A model generated the notes under the pieces. It saw nothing but the letters and a program-made list of their open reading frames with translations. It was not told where the DNA came from and did no database searches. This document shows positions 39,906 to 48,416 of a stretch of 64,000 bases of DNA, piece after piece; position 1 is the first letter of the stretch, and every line of letters starts with the position of its first letter. The translations under genes and the position numbers were made by a program. The stretch is taken from the NCBI RefSeq assembly GCF_004340465.1, contig NZ_SLVV01000002.1:62001-126000 (forward strand). The letters run 5' to 3'. This stretch comes from Mesobacillus foraminis (GTDB lineage: Bacteria > Bacillota > Bacilli > Bacillales > Cytobacillaceae).

Positions 39906-40660
39906 CTGCTCACCTTCATTCGCAACTGATGCAGTAAGTCATCTTTTAGTTGAATAAGGGCAGGGTGATTTAAATCCTGGATGGTCCTCGGCCTTCCAAG
40001 AGGCACTTGAACTTCCTCGAGATTATGTACAGGCGTACCGTTCACAATCAATATCCGGTCAGACAGAAACAGTGCCTCGTTCACATCATGCGTAATAAAC
40101 AATATTGTCTTTTTTCGCTTTTCCCACTGAAGCAGCAGCCACTCCTGCATGGAAAGCCTTGTAATTGCGTCCAGGGCACTAAAGGGTTCATCCAGCAGAA
40201 GCAAATCTGCACCGCTTAAGATGGTTCTTAAAAAGGAGACCCTCTGCCTCATACCTCCTGACAGGTCACTTGGAAAATGATATTCAAACCCGGAGAGGCC
40301 AAATTCCTCCAAAAGCTTCAATACTTCCTTTCTCGCTTCTTCCTTTTTGATTCCTTTTAACTCCAGCGGCAGCAGGGCGTTGTCCAGAACGGTGCGCCAC
40401 GGCATGAGCAAATCCTGCTGCGGCATATAGCCTACCCGGCCAAGCAGGCTTTTAAATACCCTGCCGTCAAGCCTGATCTCACCTGCATCAGGCTGCTCCA
40501 GACCTGTAATCAGTCTGAACAGGGTGCTTTTCCCGGAACCGCTCGGCCCAAGAATAGAAATGAGTTCCCCTTTATGAACATTCATATCCAGAGACTTGAT
40601 GAGAGGAGACGTCCTGTCATTGTGTTTATATTGAAAGGAAATGTTCCTAAATTGCAGCAT
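39902..40660 (-). CDS. thiZ: Pyrimidine-precursor ABC transporter, ATPase
   Basis: The ABC ATPase has Walker A GPSGSGKST, Q-loop MPQQDLLMPW, signature LSGGMRQR, Walker B LLLLDEPFSALD and the switch His in ITHDVNEAL. The N-terminal frame is open back to 40723, but the domain starts at MLQFRN; this ATG at 40660 (252 aa) or one four codons upstream is likely. It overlaps the end of tenA by 14 bases. Confidence 0.92.
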   Translation of the reverse strand: MLQFRNISFQYKHNDRTSPLIKSLDMNVHKGELISILGPSGSGKSTLFRLITGLEQPDAGEIRLDGRVFKSLLGRVGYMPQQDLLMPWRTVLDNALLPLELKGIKKEEARKEVLKLLEEFGLSGFEYHFPSDLSGGMRQRVSFLRTILSGADLLLLDEPFSALDAITRLSMQEWLLLQWEKRKKTILFITHDVNEALFLSDRILIVNGTPVHNLEEVQVPLGRPRTIQDLNHPALIQLKDDLLHQLRMKVSR

Positions 40661-41339
40661 TTTCGTTCTCATCGAAAGGCCACATGGATTCATTGTAGGC
40701 CATATCCCAAAACATATATTCAAAACGGGTGGTATTCAGGAAGATCTCCTCCAGTCTTGCCAGCTCCTCCTCAGTTTTACCGGCTGTATGTTGATCCAGA
40801 AGTTCGATGCACCACTGTGCGAGCTGCCCGAATTCCCTGGAACTGTACATTTTAATCCACTCCCCGTACAGTGGATGATCAATTGCTCCAGGTTTTCTGC
40901 TTAACTCTTTGCCTATTTCCCAGTAACTCCATGAACAAGGGAGAAGAGCGGACAGGAGCTCGGGAAGTGTTCCGTTCTGGGCAATATGCAGCATATAATG
41001 AGTATAAGCAAGCGTAGTTGGCGATGGAGCTGCCTGTTCAAGCTCTGTTTCTGAAATTCCAAATCTTGCAGCATATTGGCGATGCAAGCTCATTTCTTCG
41101 TTCAGTGTACCATCCAGCAAGGACGCAAACCTCGCCATTGTCTCTACATCGGAAGCTTTGACAGCCCCAAGAGCAAACAGTTTTGCATACTCTATCAAAT
41201 ACAAATAATCCTGTACCATGTAAAATCTGAATTTCTTTTGATCCAAAGAACCATCACCGATACCGCGGACAAATGGATGTGAGTGGTTCTTCCTCCAAAT
41301 TGGCTGCAGTTTCTCATGCAATCTTTTGCTGAAGCTCAT
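40647..41339 (-). CDS. tenA: Aminopyrimidine aminohydrolase (thiaminase II)
   Basis: The 230-aa TenA protein hydrolyses 4-amino-5-aminomethyl-2-methylpyrimidine to the hydroxymethyl form, salvaging degraded thiamine. It shows the TenA helical fold with HPFVRGIGDGSLDQKKFRFYMVQDYLYL, the catalytic Cys in LLPCSWSYWEIG, and YGEWIKMYSS, EYMFWDMAY. The ATG at 41339 is preceded by AAAGG. It is the first gene behind a TPP riboswitch and is cotranscribed with the ThiXYZ transporter that imports its substrate. Confidence 0.94.
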   Translation of the reverse strand: MSFSKRLHEKLQPIWRKNHSHPFVRGIGDGSLDQKKFRFYMVQDYLYLIEYAKLFALGAVKASDVETMARFASLLDGTLNEEMSLHRQYAARFGISETELEQAAPSPTTLAYTHYMLHIAQNGTLPELLSALLPCSWSYWEIGKELSRKPGAIDHPLYGEWIKMYSSREFGQLAQWCIELLDQHTAGKTEEELARLEEIFLNTTRFEYMFWDMAYNESMWPFDENENAAI

Positions 41340-41369
41340 CTTTCCACTACCTTTCATTTCATCAAATAA

Positions 41370-41400
41370 AAATCCCGCTTCTAATAGGAGAAGCGGGATC
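41370..41400 (-). terminator. Terminator of TPP riboswitch 1
   Basis: ATCCCGCTTCT pairs with AGAAGCGGGAT around a six-base loop and is followed by T residues on the minus strand. Confidence 0.9.
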
Positions 41401-41456
41401 GTTTATAATGCTCCGGCACAGAACTACGCTGGAACAATCATTTTTTATCATGCCTC

Positions 41457-41540
41457 TTCCCTCCGCTGGAATTACCCAGTTCAGGTTGTAAGGGTTAAGA
41501 TGTCCTGCATCTTTCTCAGCTTATCGGAAGCACCCCTAGT
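41457..41540 (-). promoter_or_regulatory. TPP riboswitch of the tenA-thiZXY operon
   Basis: On the minus strand the aptamer begins ACTAGGGGTGCTT, continues with GCTGAGAAAGATG (the CTGAGA element), ACCCTTACAACCTGAACTGG and ends TAATTCCAGCGGAGGGAAG. These are the conserved blocks of the THI element, and a terminator lies 57 bases downstream. Confidence 0.95.
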
Positions 41541-41562
41541 GACTTTTTATTCTATTTTTTTG

Positions 41563-43038
41563 TTACTCCGACGGAGAGTGAATTGGAAGGATGATATTGA
41601 CCAACGTACCTTTTCCAATCTCACTGTAAATGTCAATTTTCCCATTATGTTCTTCAATAATTCTGTAGCTTACCAACAACCCTAAACCGGTCCCCTTTTC
41701 TTTCGTACTGTAAAAAGGTTCACCCAGACTGGAAATCCGGTCCCCGGGAATTCCGGTCCCTTGATCAATAACTTGGACCAGAAGGTAGCCTGGTTCCAGT
41801 TTTTCAAGGGAAATAGTGATTGTTCCGCCCCCTGGCATTGCCTCAATCGCATTTTTGATTACATTCAGGAATACCTGAATGATTTGATTTTGATTGCAAA
41901 GAACCGGCGGCAAATCAGGTTCGAATAGAGTCTGAATGTCCACTTGATTCATCAGGCCCTGGATTTGTGCAAGAGTGATGACCCTTCTCAAAATTTCTTG
42001 CAGCGAATTCAATTCGTAAGCTTTTGCCTGAGGCTTGGCCAGTACTAAAAATTCATTTGTAATCATTTCAATACGGTTCATTTCATCAAGCATGATGGGA
42101 TAGTAGGGATTATTTTTATCCCCTGACGTCAAAAGCTGTAAAAAACCCTTCAGGGCTGTCAGGGGATTCCTGATCTCATGGGCCACGGAAGCCGCCAGCT
42201 GCCCAATAATGGAAAGGCGATCGGATTTACGGAGCAGTTCGGCTGTTCTGTTGTGCTCTGTAACATCCCTTGCAGTAAATGATACGCCGATGATTTCTCC
42301 CTGGATATCTCTGACAGGGGAATAGGAAGCACTTATTTCTATTAAACTTCCATCTTTTTTTTGTCTGATCGTCTCAAACCCTTTTATGATATTCCCGGCC
42401 TTTACTTCTTCCATAATCCTTTTTGTTTCTTCGATTTTAAAAGACGGAATAATAGGGAGGTCCTCACCAAGTATTTCTTCGTGTCCCCACCCATACATGA
42501 CTTCAAAAGCTGGATTGGCTTGAATCATGCGCCCTTGCAGATCGAAAACACCAATGGCATCTGCAGTATTATGAATGATGGATTCAAGAAGTTCCTTCGT
42601 CTTTCTAAGCTCTTCTTCCGTCTTTTTCTGCTCGGTAATATCCACACAGGTGGCGATTACTTCTGTTACTGATCCGCTATGTACGATGGGTTTAAGAGAT
42701 GCCAAATAATGAATTCCATTCATATATCCTTCATAGGATACCTCTTCCCCAGCCCATGCTTTTTCGTAATAATCATTTTTTTCGCTGGTGTACTCAGGAG
42801 GCAATAACTCTTCGATTGTTTTGCCGATGACTTGCTCACAGCTGTACCCCATTGACCGTACCAACTCCCCTGCAACAAAAGTATGGACGAGCTTGCCGTT
42901 TATTTTCTCTAATTTGAAGGTCATACCCCTCTGCAGGTGAAGGAGACTTTTTAACTCATAATGGAAGGTGTCTTTTTCTATTTGTGGCATGTCATCCAAA
43001 TTGCAGGGATTCTTTGCATAATCATTGTCTTCATCCAT
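41563..43038 (-). CDS. PAS-domain sensor histidine kinase, soluble
   Basis: The 491-aa kinase has two PAS domains (about residues 30-130 and 150-265, the second with the IIGVSFTARDVTEH PAC tail), a HisKA domain with the phospho-accepting His in ASVAHEIRNPLTALKGFL, and a HATPase_c domain with the N-box (QVFLNVIKNAIEAMP), DQGTGIP and GTGLGL. There are no membrane segments. It resembles the sporulation kinases KinA/KinE that feed the Spo0F phosphorelay and has no response-regulator gene next to it, as is usual for those. Signal unknown. Confidence 0.88.
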   Translation of the reverse strand: MDEDNDYAKNPCNLDDMPQIEKDTFHYELKSLLHLQRGMTFKLEKINGKLVHTFVAGELVRSMGYSCEQVIGKTIEELLPPEYTSEKNDYYEKAWAGEEVSYEGYMNGIHYLASLKPIVHSGSVTEVIATCVDITEQKKTEEELRKTKELLESIIHNTADAIGVFDLQGRMIQANPAFEVMYGWGHEEILGEDLPIIPSFKIEETKRIMEEVKAGNIIKGFETIRQKKDGSLIEISASYSPVRDIQGEIIGVSFTARDVTEHNRTAELLRKSDRLSIIGQLAASVAHEIRNPLTALKGFLQLLTSGDKNNPYYPIMLDEMNRIEMITNEFLVLAKPQAKAYELNSLQEILRRVITLAQIQGLMNQVDIQTLFEPDLPPVLCNQNQIIQVFLNVIKNAIEAMPGGGTITISLEKLEPGYLLVQVIDQGTGIPGDRISSLGEPFYSTKEKGTGLGLLVSYRIIEEHNGKIDIYSEIGKGTLVNIILPIHSPSE

Positions 43039-43122
43039 ATTGACATCAATACTCCCTTAATCCGTTTGATACATCAATATTATACTATTTATAATTTTTA
43101 GAAAAGGGGAGCATTTTTGTCC

Positions 43123-44136
43123 TCAGCCTATAAGTCTATTATATATCCCTCTCGCTTCTGTTATATCATTCGTTCCGTGAATTAAGGCGCGGCCATCCTT
43201 AAATAGTACAACTCTTCGGCCCTCAAAGGAGCATGACAGCAGGTAAGAGTTCACAGTCATTTCACAGCCAAGACTTTCTAAACGGCGGCCCAGTTCTTCA
43301 AAAGATAAAATCCTTGCAACGCCAGGACGAATTTGCACGGTATTTCTGCCACAAAGTATTTCTGTCTTGGTTTGACCTTCGAAAGATAGATAAGGAAATG
43401 AAGGGTTATTCCCGCATGTCTTGCAATTTTCCTTTTTTAAGCGGTCGACTCTGATTTTGGCGTTTTCATCATTCCAGATATCGACTGATTGTAAAAGTGG
43501 AGATAACTTGGCCCCCGTCAGAAACTTTAAAGCAGTTGTGACCTGGTAGGATGCAACAAGCTGGACAATCGGTGAGATTACCCCTGCCGTGTCACAAGTA
43601 AGATTCTGGGCCGGCAAATGGTCCATGAGGCAGTGCAGGCATGGAGTTTCTCCTGGTATCATGGGAAATGTGATGCCGTAGCTCCCGACACAAGCCCCAA
43701 ACAAGAAAGGGACATTATGCTTAACGGCGGCATCATTAATAATTAATCTTGTTTCAAAGTTGTCTCCGGCATCAACAATTAAGGCCTTGCCTATTACCAG
43801 ATCCTCGACGTTCATGCCATTGACGTCAGCAACAATGCCCTGTACTCTTATATCGCTGTTGATTGCTTCCAGCCTTTTTTGAGCAGCGACTGCTTTTGGA
43901 TTTTTGTTGATCACATCTATCTCTGAATACAGCTGCTGTCTTTGCAGATTGCTCATTTCCACATAATCGCGATCGACAATTGTAATCTTGCCAACTCCTG
44001 CCCTTGCAAGCATCTCGGCTGAGGAGGATCCCAATGCTCCGGCGCCTATGATCAGAACATGAGCGTCACGGAGCTTTTCCTGTCCCGCAATCCCGATTGG
44101 AGAAAATCGCTCCTGTCTTGAATACCTGCTGCTCAT
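43123..44136 (-). CDS. thiF: ThiS adenylyltransferase
   Basis: The 337-aa E1-like enzyme activates the C-terminal glycine of ThiS with ATP. It contains [41 protein letters not shown], the adenylate-binding fold of ThiF/MoeB, and zinc-binding Cys pairs CLHC and CKTC. The C-terminal 90 residues form the extension seen in Bacillus ThiF. The start overlaps the thiG stop by ATGA. Last gene of the second TPP-controlled operon. Confidence 0.93.
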   Translation of the reverse strand: MSSRYSRQERFSPIGIAGQEKLRDAHVLIIGAGALGSSSAEMLARAGVGKITIVDRDYVEMSNLQRQQLYSEIDVINKNPKAVAAQKRLEAINSDIRVQGIVADVNGMNVEDLVIGKALIVDAGDNFETRLIINDAAVKHNVPFLFGACVGSYGITFPMIPGETPCLHCLMDHLPAQNLTCDTAGVISPIVQLVASYQVTTALKFLTGAKLSPLLQSVDIWNDENAKIRVDRLKKENCKTCGNNPSFPYLSFEGQTKTEILCGRNTVQIRPGVARILSFEELGRRLESLGCEMTVNSYLLSCSFEGRRVVLFKDGRALIHGTNDITEARGIYNRLIG

Positions 44137-44900
44137 GAAGTAATCATTCCGGCCGCCGGACTGCTCGCAATGCCATAATTCTTTTCATCTATCCTTCCTG
44201 CTTCATATCCCAGTCTGCCCGCTTCGACTGCCAGCTTCATCGCTGCCGCCATCTTCACCGGATTATTGGCACCGGATACAGCTGTATTTAACAGGACACC
44301 GTCCGCTCCCAGCTCCATCGCAAATGCGGCATCTTTAGGTGAACCTATTCCCGCATCCACAATAACCGGAACGGTTGATTGTTCAATGATGAATTGAAGG
44401 TTTAACGGGTTGATAATTCCTTTTCCTGACCCTATTGGTGATGCACCTGGCATGATGGCATGGACACCCAAAGAATTCAGCCGTTTTGCCAGCACTACAT
44501 CATCAGAGGTATATGGCAACACAATAAACCCTTCTTCAAGCAGCATCTCGGAGGCTTTTAAGGTTTCAACTGGGTCAGGCAAAAGTGACCTGTCACAGCC
44601 AATGACCTCTACTTTGATCATGTCGCACAGCCCTGAAGCTTTTGCAAGGCGGGCGATCCTGACTGCTTCCTCAGCTGTCTTTGCACCAGCGGTGTTAGGA
44701 AGCAAGCTGTACCGTGTTAAATCCAGCTGTTCAAGAAAATTCGGCTGGCTTTCCTCAAAAATATTCATCCGCCTCACCGCAAAGGTTAGAATCTCTGATT
44801 CCGATTGCCTGACGGCTTCCTTTTGTATTTCAAAGCTTGGATACTTTCCTGTTCCCAGCAAGAGTCTTGAGTTAAATGTCTTTTCACCTATATTTAGCAT
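44133..44900 (-). CDS. thiG: Thiazole synthase
   Basis: The 255-aa TIM-barrel enzyme forms the thiazole phosphate from deoxyxylulose phosphate, ThiS-thiocarboxylate and dehydroglycine. Seen are [35 protein letters not shown], the Schiff-base Lys in [17 protein letters not shown] and [29 protein letters not shown]. In aerobic Bacillus the glycine imine comes from ThiO, whose gene is missing from this operon. Coupled to thiS and thiF. Confidence 0.96.
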   Translation of the reverse strand: MLNIGEKTFNSRLLLGTGKYPSFEIQKEAVRQSESEILTFAVRRMNIFEESQPNFLEQLDLTRYSLLPNTAGAKTAEEAVRIARLAKASGLCDMIKVEVIGCDRSLLPDPVETLKASEMLLEEGFIVLPYTSDDVVLAKRLNSLGVHAIMPGASPIGSGKGIINPLNLQFIIEQSTVPVIVDAGIGSPKDAAFAMELGADGVLLNTAVSGANNPVKMAAAMKLAVEAGRLGYEAGRIDEKNYGIASSPAAGMITS

Positions 44901-44902
44901 TG

Positions 44903-45106
44903 TTATCCTCCTCCTACAAAATGAATCATTTCAACCCTGTCTCCTTCGTTTAGCAGCAGGGTTTCGTACTGTTCTTTCCCGGGGATTTCCTTATTAAGTT
45001 CCACAATCACAATACGGTTTTCAATTTGATAATGGCTAAGAAGATCCTGTACAGTTGCTACCTCTTGTGGCAAGGTTACAGTTTTCCCATTTAACTGGAT
45101 GGTCAT
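44903..45106 (-). CDS. thiS: Sulfur carrier protein ThiS
   Basis: The 67-aa ubiquitin-fold protein ends in the required Gly-Gly (FVGGG), the site of adenylation and thiocarboxylation. It starts [12 protein letters not shown] at 45106, nine bases after AGAGGTGA; the longer frame has no signal. It precedes thiG by two bases. One extra glycine at the end (GGG) is common in this family. Confidence 0.92.
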   Translation of the reverse strand: MTIQLNGKTVTLPQEVATVQDLLSHYQIENRIVIVELNKEIPGKEQYETLLLNEGDRVEMIHFVGGG

Positions 45107-45169
45107 ATTAAAAATCACCTCTTTCATCTTGCAGCGAATTGACTGCACAAACCCTCAAATATGATTTGT

Positions 45170-45799
45170 CTATTTTGCCTGTGAAATTGAAATATCTACA
45201 TGGGCTTTCGCCTTAATGGAATATTCCAGAGCTGATTCCACAGGATCTTCAGAATCAAAAATCCCCGACATTACAGCCGCTCCTGCAGCATTGGCTCGCC
45301 GGACCAGATCCAATTTGCATAGTGTTATTCCACCAATTGCATATGCCGGAATATCCAAAGCTTTCTTGATCTTGCTAAATTCATCAAGTCCCCGGCCAGG
45401 CATTCCTGCTTTACACTTTGTGTCAAACACATGTCCAAATAACACATAATCGGCTCCCTCCTGCTCCGCACTTTTTGCCTCATGAAAGGAATGCACGGAA
45501 CGGCCGATGCGGAGTTCAGGAAACCTTTTTTTTACCTGGTAAACAGGCAGGCCGTGTCCCGGCAAATGAACATTCGGTATTCCGTTTAATAGCGCTAAAT
45601 CAAGCCTGTCATGAACAACAATTTTTTCTACCCGAACCTTTTCTCGTCGCAGGAGCTGCAACAAAAGATAGAGCTCCTGTACAGACTTTGACTTTTCCCG
45701 TATATGGATATAGTCTATGGATTCCTGCATTTCAATGATGCTTAAAGCAAGCTCTTTAACCGGGAACCTGTCATTTGTAATGGCCAGCAGCTCCAGCAC
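45170..45799 (-). CDS. tenI: Thiazole tautomerase TenI
   Basis: The 209-aa protein has the thiamine-phosphate-synthase fold (YIHIREKSKSVQELY, NVHLPGHGLPV, RIGRSVHSFHEA, ADYVLFGHVFDTKCKAGMPGRGL, YAIGGITLCKLDLVRRANAAGAAVMSGIF). The absence of ThiE pyrophosphate-binding residues and its position before thiS point to TenI, which aromatises the ThiG product. The likely start is the GTG at 45799 close after GGGGGGTGG. It is the first gene behind TPP riboswitch 2. Confidence 0.88.
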   Translation of the reverse strand: MLELLAITNDRFPVKELALSIIEMQESIDYIHIREKSKSVQELYLLLQLLRREKVRVEKIVVHDRLDLALLNGIPNVHLPGHGLPVYQVKKRFPELRIGRSVHSFHEAKSAEQEGADYVLFGHVFDTKCKAGMPGRGLDEFSKIKKALDIPAYAIGGITLCKLDLVRRANAAGAAVMSGIFDSEDPVESALEYSIKAKAHVDISISQAK

Positions 45800-45830
45800 G
45801 TCCACCCCCCACAACTATTTTTAACAGCAA

Positions 45831-45861
45831 AAAAACCACTTCGCACAGGGAAGTGGTTTTG
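45831..45861 (-). terminator. Terminator of TPP riboswitch 2
   Basis: AAAACCACTTC (45832-45842) pairs with GAAGTGGTTTT (45850-45860), with a T-rich run on the minus strand. Confidence 0.9.
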
Positions 45862-45888
45862 GAAATTGCACTGAAAAAAAGCACAAAA

Positions 45889-45988
45889 TTACTAGTCACT
45901 TCCCTACGCAGGCACGAACCTGTTCAGGTTATAAGGGTTTAGAAGTCAATACTTCTTCTCTCAGCCCTTAACAAGGGCTCCCCTAGTG
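45889..45988 (-). promoter_or_regulatory. TPP riboswitch of the tenI-thiSGF operon
   Basis: The minus strand shows CACTAGGGGAGCCC, GGGCTGAGAGAAG, ACCCTTATAACCTGAACAGG and GCGTAGGGAAGTG, the conserved THI-element blocks, with a terminator 28 bases further on. Confidence 0.95.
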
Positions 45989-46076
45989 GTCAATATGTAT
46001 TCACATTTGATTTAATAGTATCAGAAAAATAGAAAAAATCAACGAGAAATGAGAAAATATTGCCAATATACATTTT

Positions 46077-46418
46077 TTATATAGTAGTCGCAACAGATTT
46101 CGTTTCTTCGCTGCCATTAACCTTATCAATTTTATCAACAAACATTTGAAATACCTTTTTCTTCTCTTCCAGGTCCTTTATTTCGGTTTTTAACTCGTTG
46201 AATTTCTGTTCAAATGGCTTATGATAGAGCTCCCGGATGTTCCTGATGATATCTTCATTAACAGTCGATTGAACAACCTGCTTGGTAATGCTGAATTTAT
46301 AAGAATAGACCTGCAGTTCCTGTTTAATATGTTCATATTCTTTATCAATCTCATTCAACAGCTCGCATATTTCTTCTTTCCACTCATCCAATGATTTCTT
46401 TACATGGTGTTCCATCAT
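46077..46418 (-). CDS. Coiled-coil protein, unknown function
   Basis: The 113-aa product is rich in Lys and Glu and predicted to be nearly all helix, with two coiled-coil stretches (SLDEWKEEICELLNEIDKEYEHIKQEL and FEQKFNELKTEIKDLEEKKKVFQMF). No signal peptide or membrane segment. The start is the first of two ATGs, after AAAGGAGACGA. It lies between the TPP riboswitch and the glutaminase and is probably monocistronic. No family recognised. Confidence 0.75.
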   Translation of the reverse strand: MMEHHVKKSLDEWKEEICELLNEIDKEYEHIKQELQVYSYKFSITKQVVQSTVNEDIIRNIRELYHKPFEQKFNELKTEIKDLEEKKKVFQMFVDKIDKVNGSEETKSVATTI

Positions 46419-46545
46419 TCGTCTCCTTTTTCATTCGTATCATATGTACTTTAGAAAAAAAGCTTATTGATGTATTTTATCAGTCCTTCATTTCAATATC
46501 TTTTCGCTAAAGTTACAATCCTGATACTGAACCAGCGACGGGAAC

Positions 46546-47472
46546 TTAAAAAATACTTAGTTTGTATCTTTCTGACATCATTTCAAGTAGACGGATCCCC
46601 CCTATACTATTGCCCCTTTTATCCAGGGCAGGACCAAAAATGCCAATCCCGAACCGATTGGGGACTGACCCCATAATTCCACCTGAAACACCGCTCTTAG
46701 CCGGAATCCCCACTCTTACCGCAAATTCGCCAGATGCATTATACATCCCGCACGTAACCATAAATGTTTTGCACAGCCTGGCCACATGAACAGGCATGAT
46801 TGCTTTTCCGGTTACCGAATCCCTTCCGTCCATGGCGAAAATCAGTCCAATTCTCGCTAAATCAAGGCAATTCATTTCAATCGCACATTGTTTTGTATAT
46901 AGCTCCAACAGGTCCTCTACATCCTCTTCAATGATTCCATCCTGCTTCATAAAATAACAAAGAGACCTATTAAGATGTGAAGTCTCAAATTCGGATTGGG
47001 CAACCTCGGCAGAATAAGATATTTCTTTATCCCCTGCCAGTTCTCTAATGAATTCAATAATCCGACCAAGTCTTTCCTTAACCGACGCTCCCTTAATTAA
47101 GTGAGTAACCGCCAGAGCGCCAGCATTTATCATGGGGTTCAGCGGTTTTGCATGGCTGGTCTCAAGCTTGATGATTGAATTATATGGGTCTCCTGTTGGT
47201 TCATAGCCCACCTTATTAAAAACACATTCCTCCCCGCAATCCATTAATGCAAGGGCAAGAGTCAGCACCTTTGATATGCTTTGCAAAGTAATTTTTTGTT
47301 CGATGTCCCCTGCAGATATGCAAATTCCATCCGGATAGTAAATGGCTACGGACAAATCATGGGGGCTTGATTTTTTGAGGGCTGGGATATAATCCGCAAC
47401 CTTTCCAAATTTGGTTTGTTTTTTTGCCTCTTTTACCAGTTGTTTTAGTTCTTCGCTAGAAGAGCACTCCAT
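46546..47472 (-). CDS. glsA: Glutaminase
   Basis: The 308-aa serine-dependent beta-lactamase-like glutaminase hydrolyses glutamine to glutamate and ammonia. The nucleophile is in [10 protein letters not shown] (SxxK), and [38 protein letters not shown] and [11 protein letters not shown] are the substrate-binding segments of bacterial glutaminases (YbgJ and YlaM in B. subtilis). Full length. Followed upstream on the strand by a small EamA gene only 29 bases away, so possibly cotranscribed. Confidence 0.95.
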   Translation of the reverse strand: MECSSSEELKQLVKEAKKQTKFGKVADYIPALKKSSPHDLSVAIYYPDGICISAGDIEQKITLQSISKVLTLALALMDCGEECVFNKVGYEPTGDPYNSIIKLETSHAKPLNPMINAGALAVTHLIKGASVKERLGRIIEFIRELAGDKEISYSAEVAQSEFETSHLNRSLCYFMKQDGIIEEDVEDLLELYTKQCAIEMNCLDLARIGLIFAMDGRDSVTGKAIMPVHVARLCKTFMVTCGMYNASGEFAVRVGIPAKSGVSGGIMGSVPNRFGIGIFGPALDKRGNSIGGIRLLEMMSERYKLSIF

Positions 47473-47501
47473 AAATCGGCCAGCCTTTCTCTAACAATAT
47501 T

Positions 47502-47927
47502 TTAGCTTAACGCGGTTAAAATGACGCCAATCGTTATAAGGGCAATTCCCATCCCGTTTAGCATTGAAATCTTTTCTCCCAGGAAAAGGATAGCTAATAC
47601 AGCAGCAAGTACTACACTTAGTTTATCAATCGGCGCAACCTGGGATACCTTTCCTGTCTTTAGCGCCAGAAAGTAAAATAACCATGATGTCGCCCCTGCC
47701 ACTCCGCTTAACGTGATGAAGAATAAAGCCTTCTTATCACCAATGATTTCAGGGATCCTTGCAAGGTTCCCCTCCACTGCTACTACTCCGAATAAAAACA
47801 AAGACATGATCACGGCCCGGATTGCTGTTGCGGTATTCGAGTCAATATCCTGGAGACCAATCTTGCCAAAAATAGAAACCAAAGCTGCAGAAATCGCAGA
47901 TAGAATCGCATATAACAGCCATGACAT
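47502..47927 (-). CDS. Small EamA/DMT-family transporter
   Basis: The 141-aa protein consists of one EamA repeat of about five helices (SWLLYAILSAISAALVSIFGKIGL, LFFITLSGVAGATSWLFYFLALKTGKVSQVAPIDKLSVVLAAVLAILFLGEKIS, MGIALITIGVILTAL). Such half-size DMT proteins form dimers. The ATG at 47927 has AAGGAGG eight bases upstream; the frame extends 39 codons further without a better signal. The substrate is unknown; it precedes glsA on the strand, and three phased repeats lie upstream. Confidence 0.87.
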   Translation of the reverse strand: MSWLLYAILSAISAALVSIFGKIGLQDIDSNTATAIRAVIMSLFLFGVVAVEGNLARIPEIIGDKKALFFITLSGVAGATSWLFYFLALKTGKVSQVAPIDKLSVVLAAVLAILFLGEKISMLNGMGIALITIGVILTALS

Positions 47928-48194
47928 CACTGTTCCTCCTTCATTAACCACACTCTTGTCAATCTTATACATTATCGTTTCATTCAAGATCCCCAAACAT
48001 ACACCTTCTAAGGATAAAATAATTCGGAGGTTACTTAGGGCCAAATACGGGCATAACCAAGGTTATATTGGTCAAGGAACAGAAAAAAGAAATCAATTTT
48101 TCCATTTGGGCAGGTAACTCAACAACACACTTGATTTTAACTAGTTGATGTCTAAATAAAGGGCTTTTCATCATTTATAGATGTATTCGTTCAA

Positions 48195-48247
48195 GTTATC
48201 GATCGATTATCCGCCGTTATGCATCGTTAAATTTTGGTTATGCATCG
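48195..48247. repeat. Three 21-bp-phased direct repeats
   Basis: GTTATCGATCG at 48195-48205, GTTATGCATCG at 48216-48226 and GTTATGCATCG at 48237-48247 lie exactly 21 bases apart, with unrelated spacers. The 48045-48375 gap holds no other convincing feature; a 63-codon plus-strand frame at 48181 runs through the repeats and is judged spurious. Confidence 0.6.
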
Positions 48248-48373
48248 ATTCCTCCCGTTTATTGAAAAACCTGTGTCCAGACTATGAAAACTATAAAAAA
48301 GGCGTACACATTACCCAATCTCCAGTGCATGTAAGACTGGATATACACAATACAAGAGTTAATGCAACGTAAA

Positions 48374-48405
48374 AAAAGGATGCCCGAAAATCCGGTACAT
48401 CCTGA
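48374..48405 (-). terminator. Terminator of ppdK
   Basis: AGGATG pairs with CATCCT with an inner CCG/CGG and is followed by seven T residues on the minus strand. Confidence 0.85.
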
Positions 48406-48416
48406 GTAAATTTAAT

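Noticed and set aside
48181-48372. A 63-codon plus-strand reading frame
   Set aside because: It has no ribosome binding site, runs through the phased repeats and has an atypical composition; it is probably chance.
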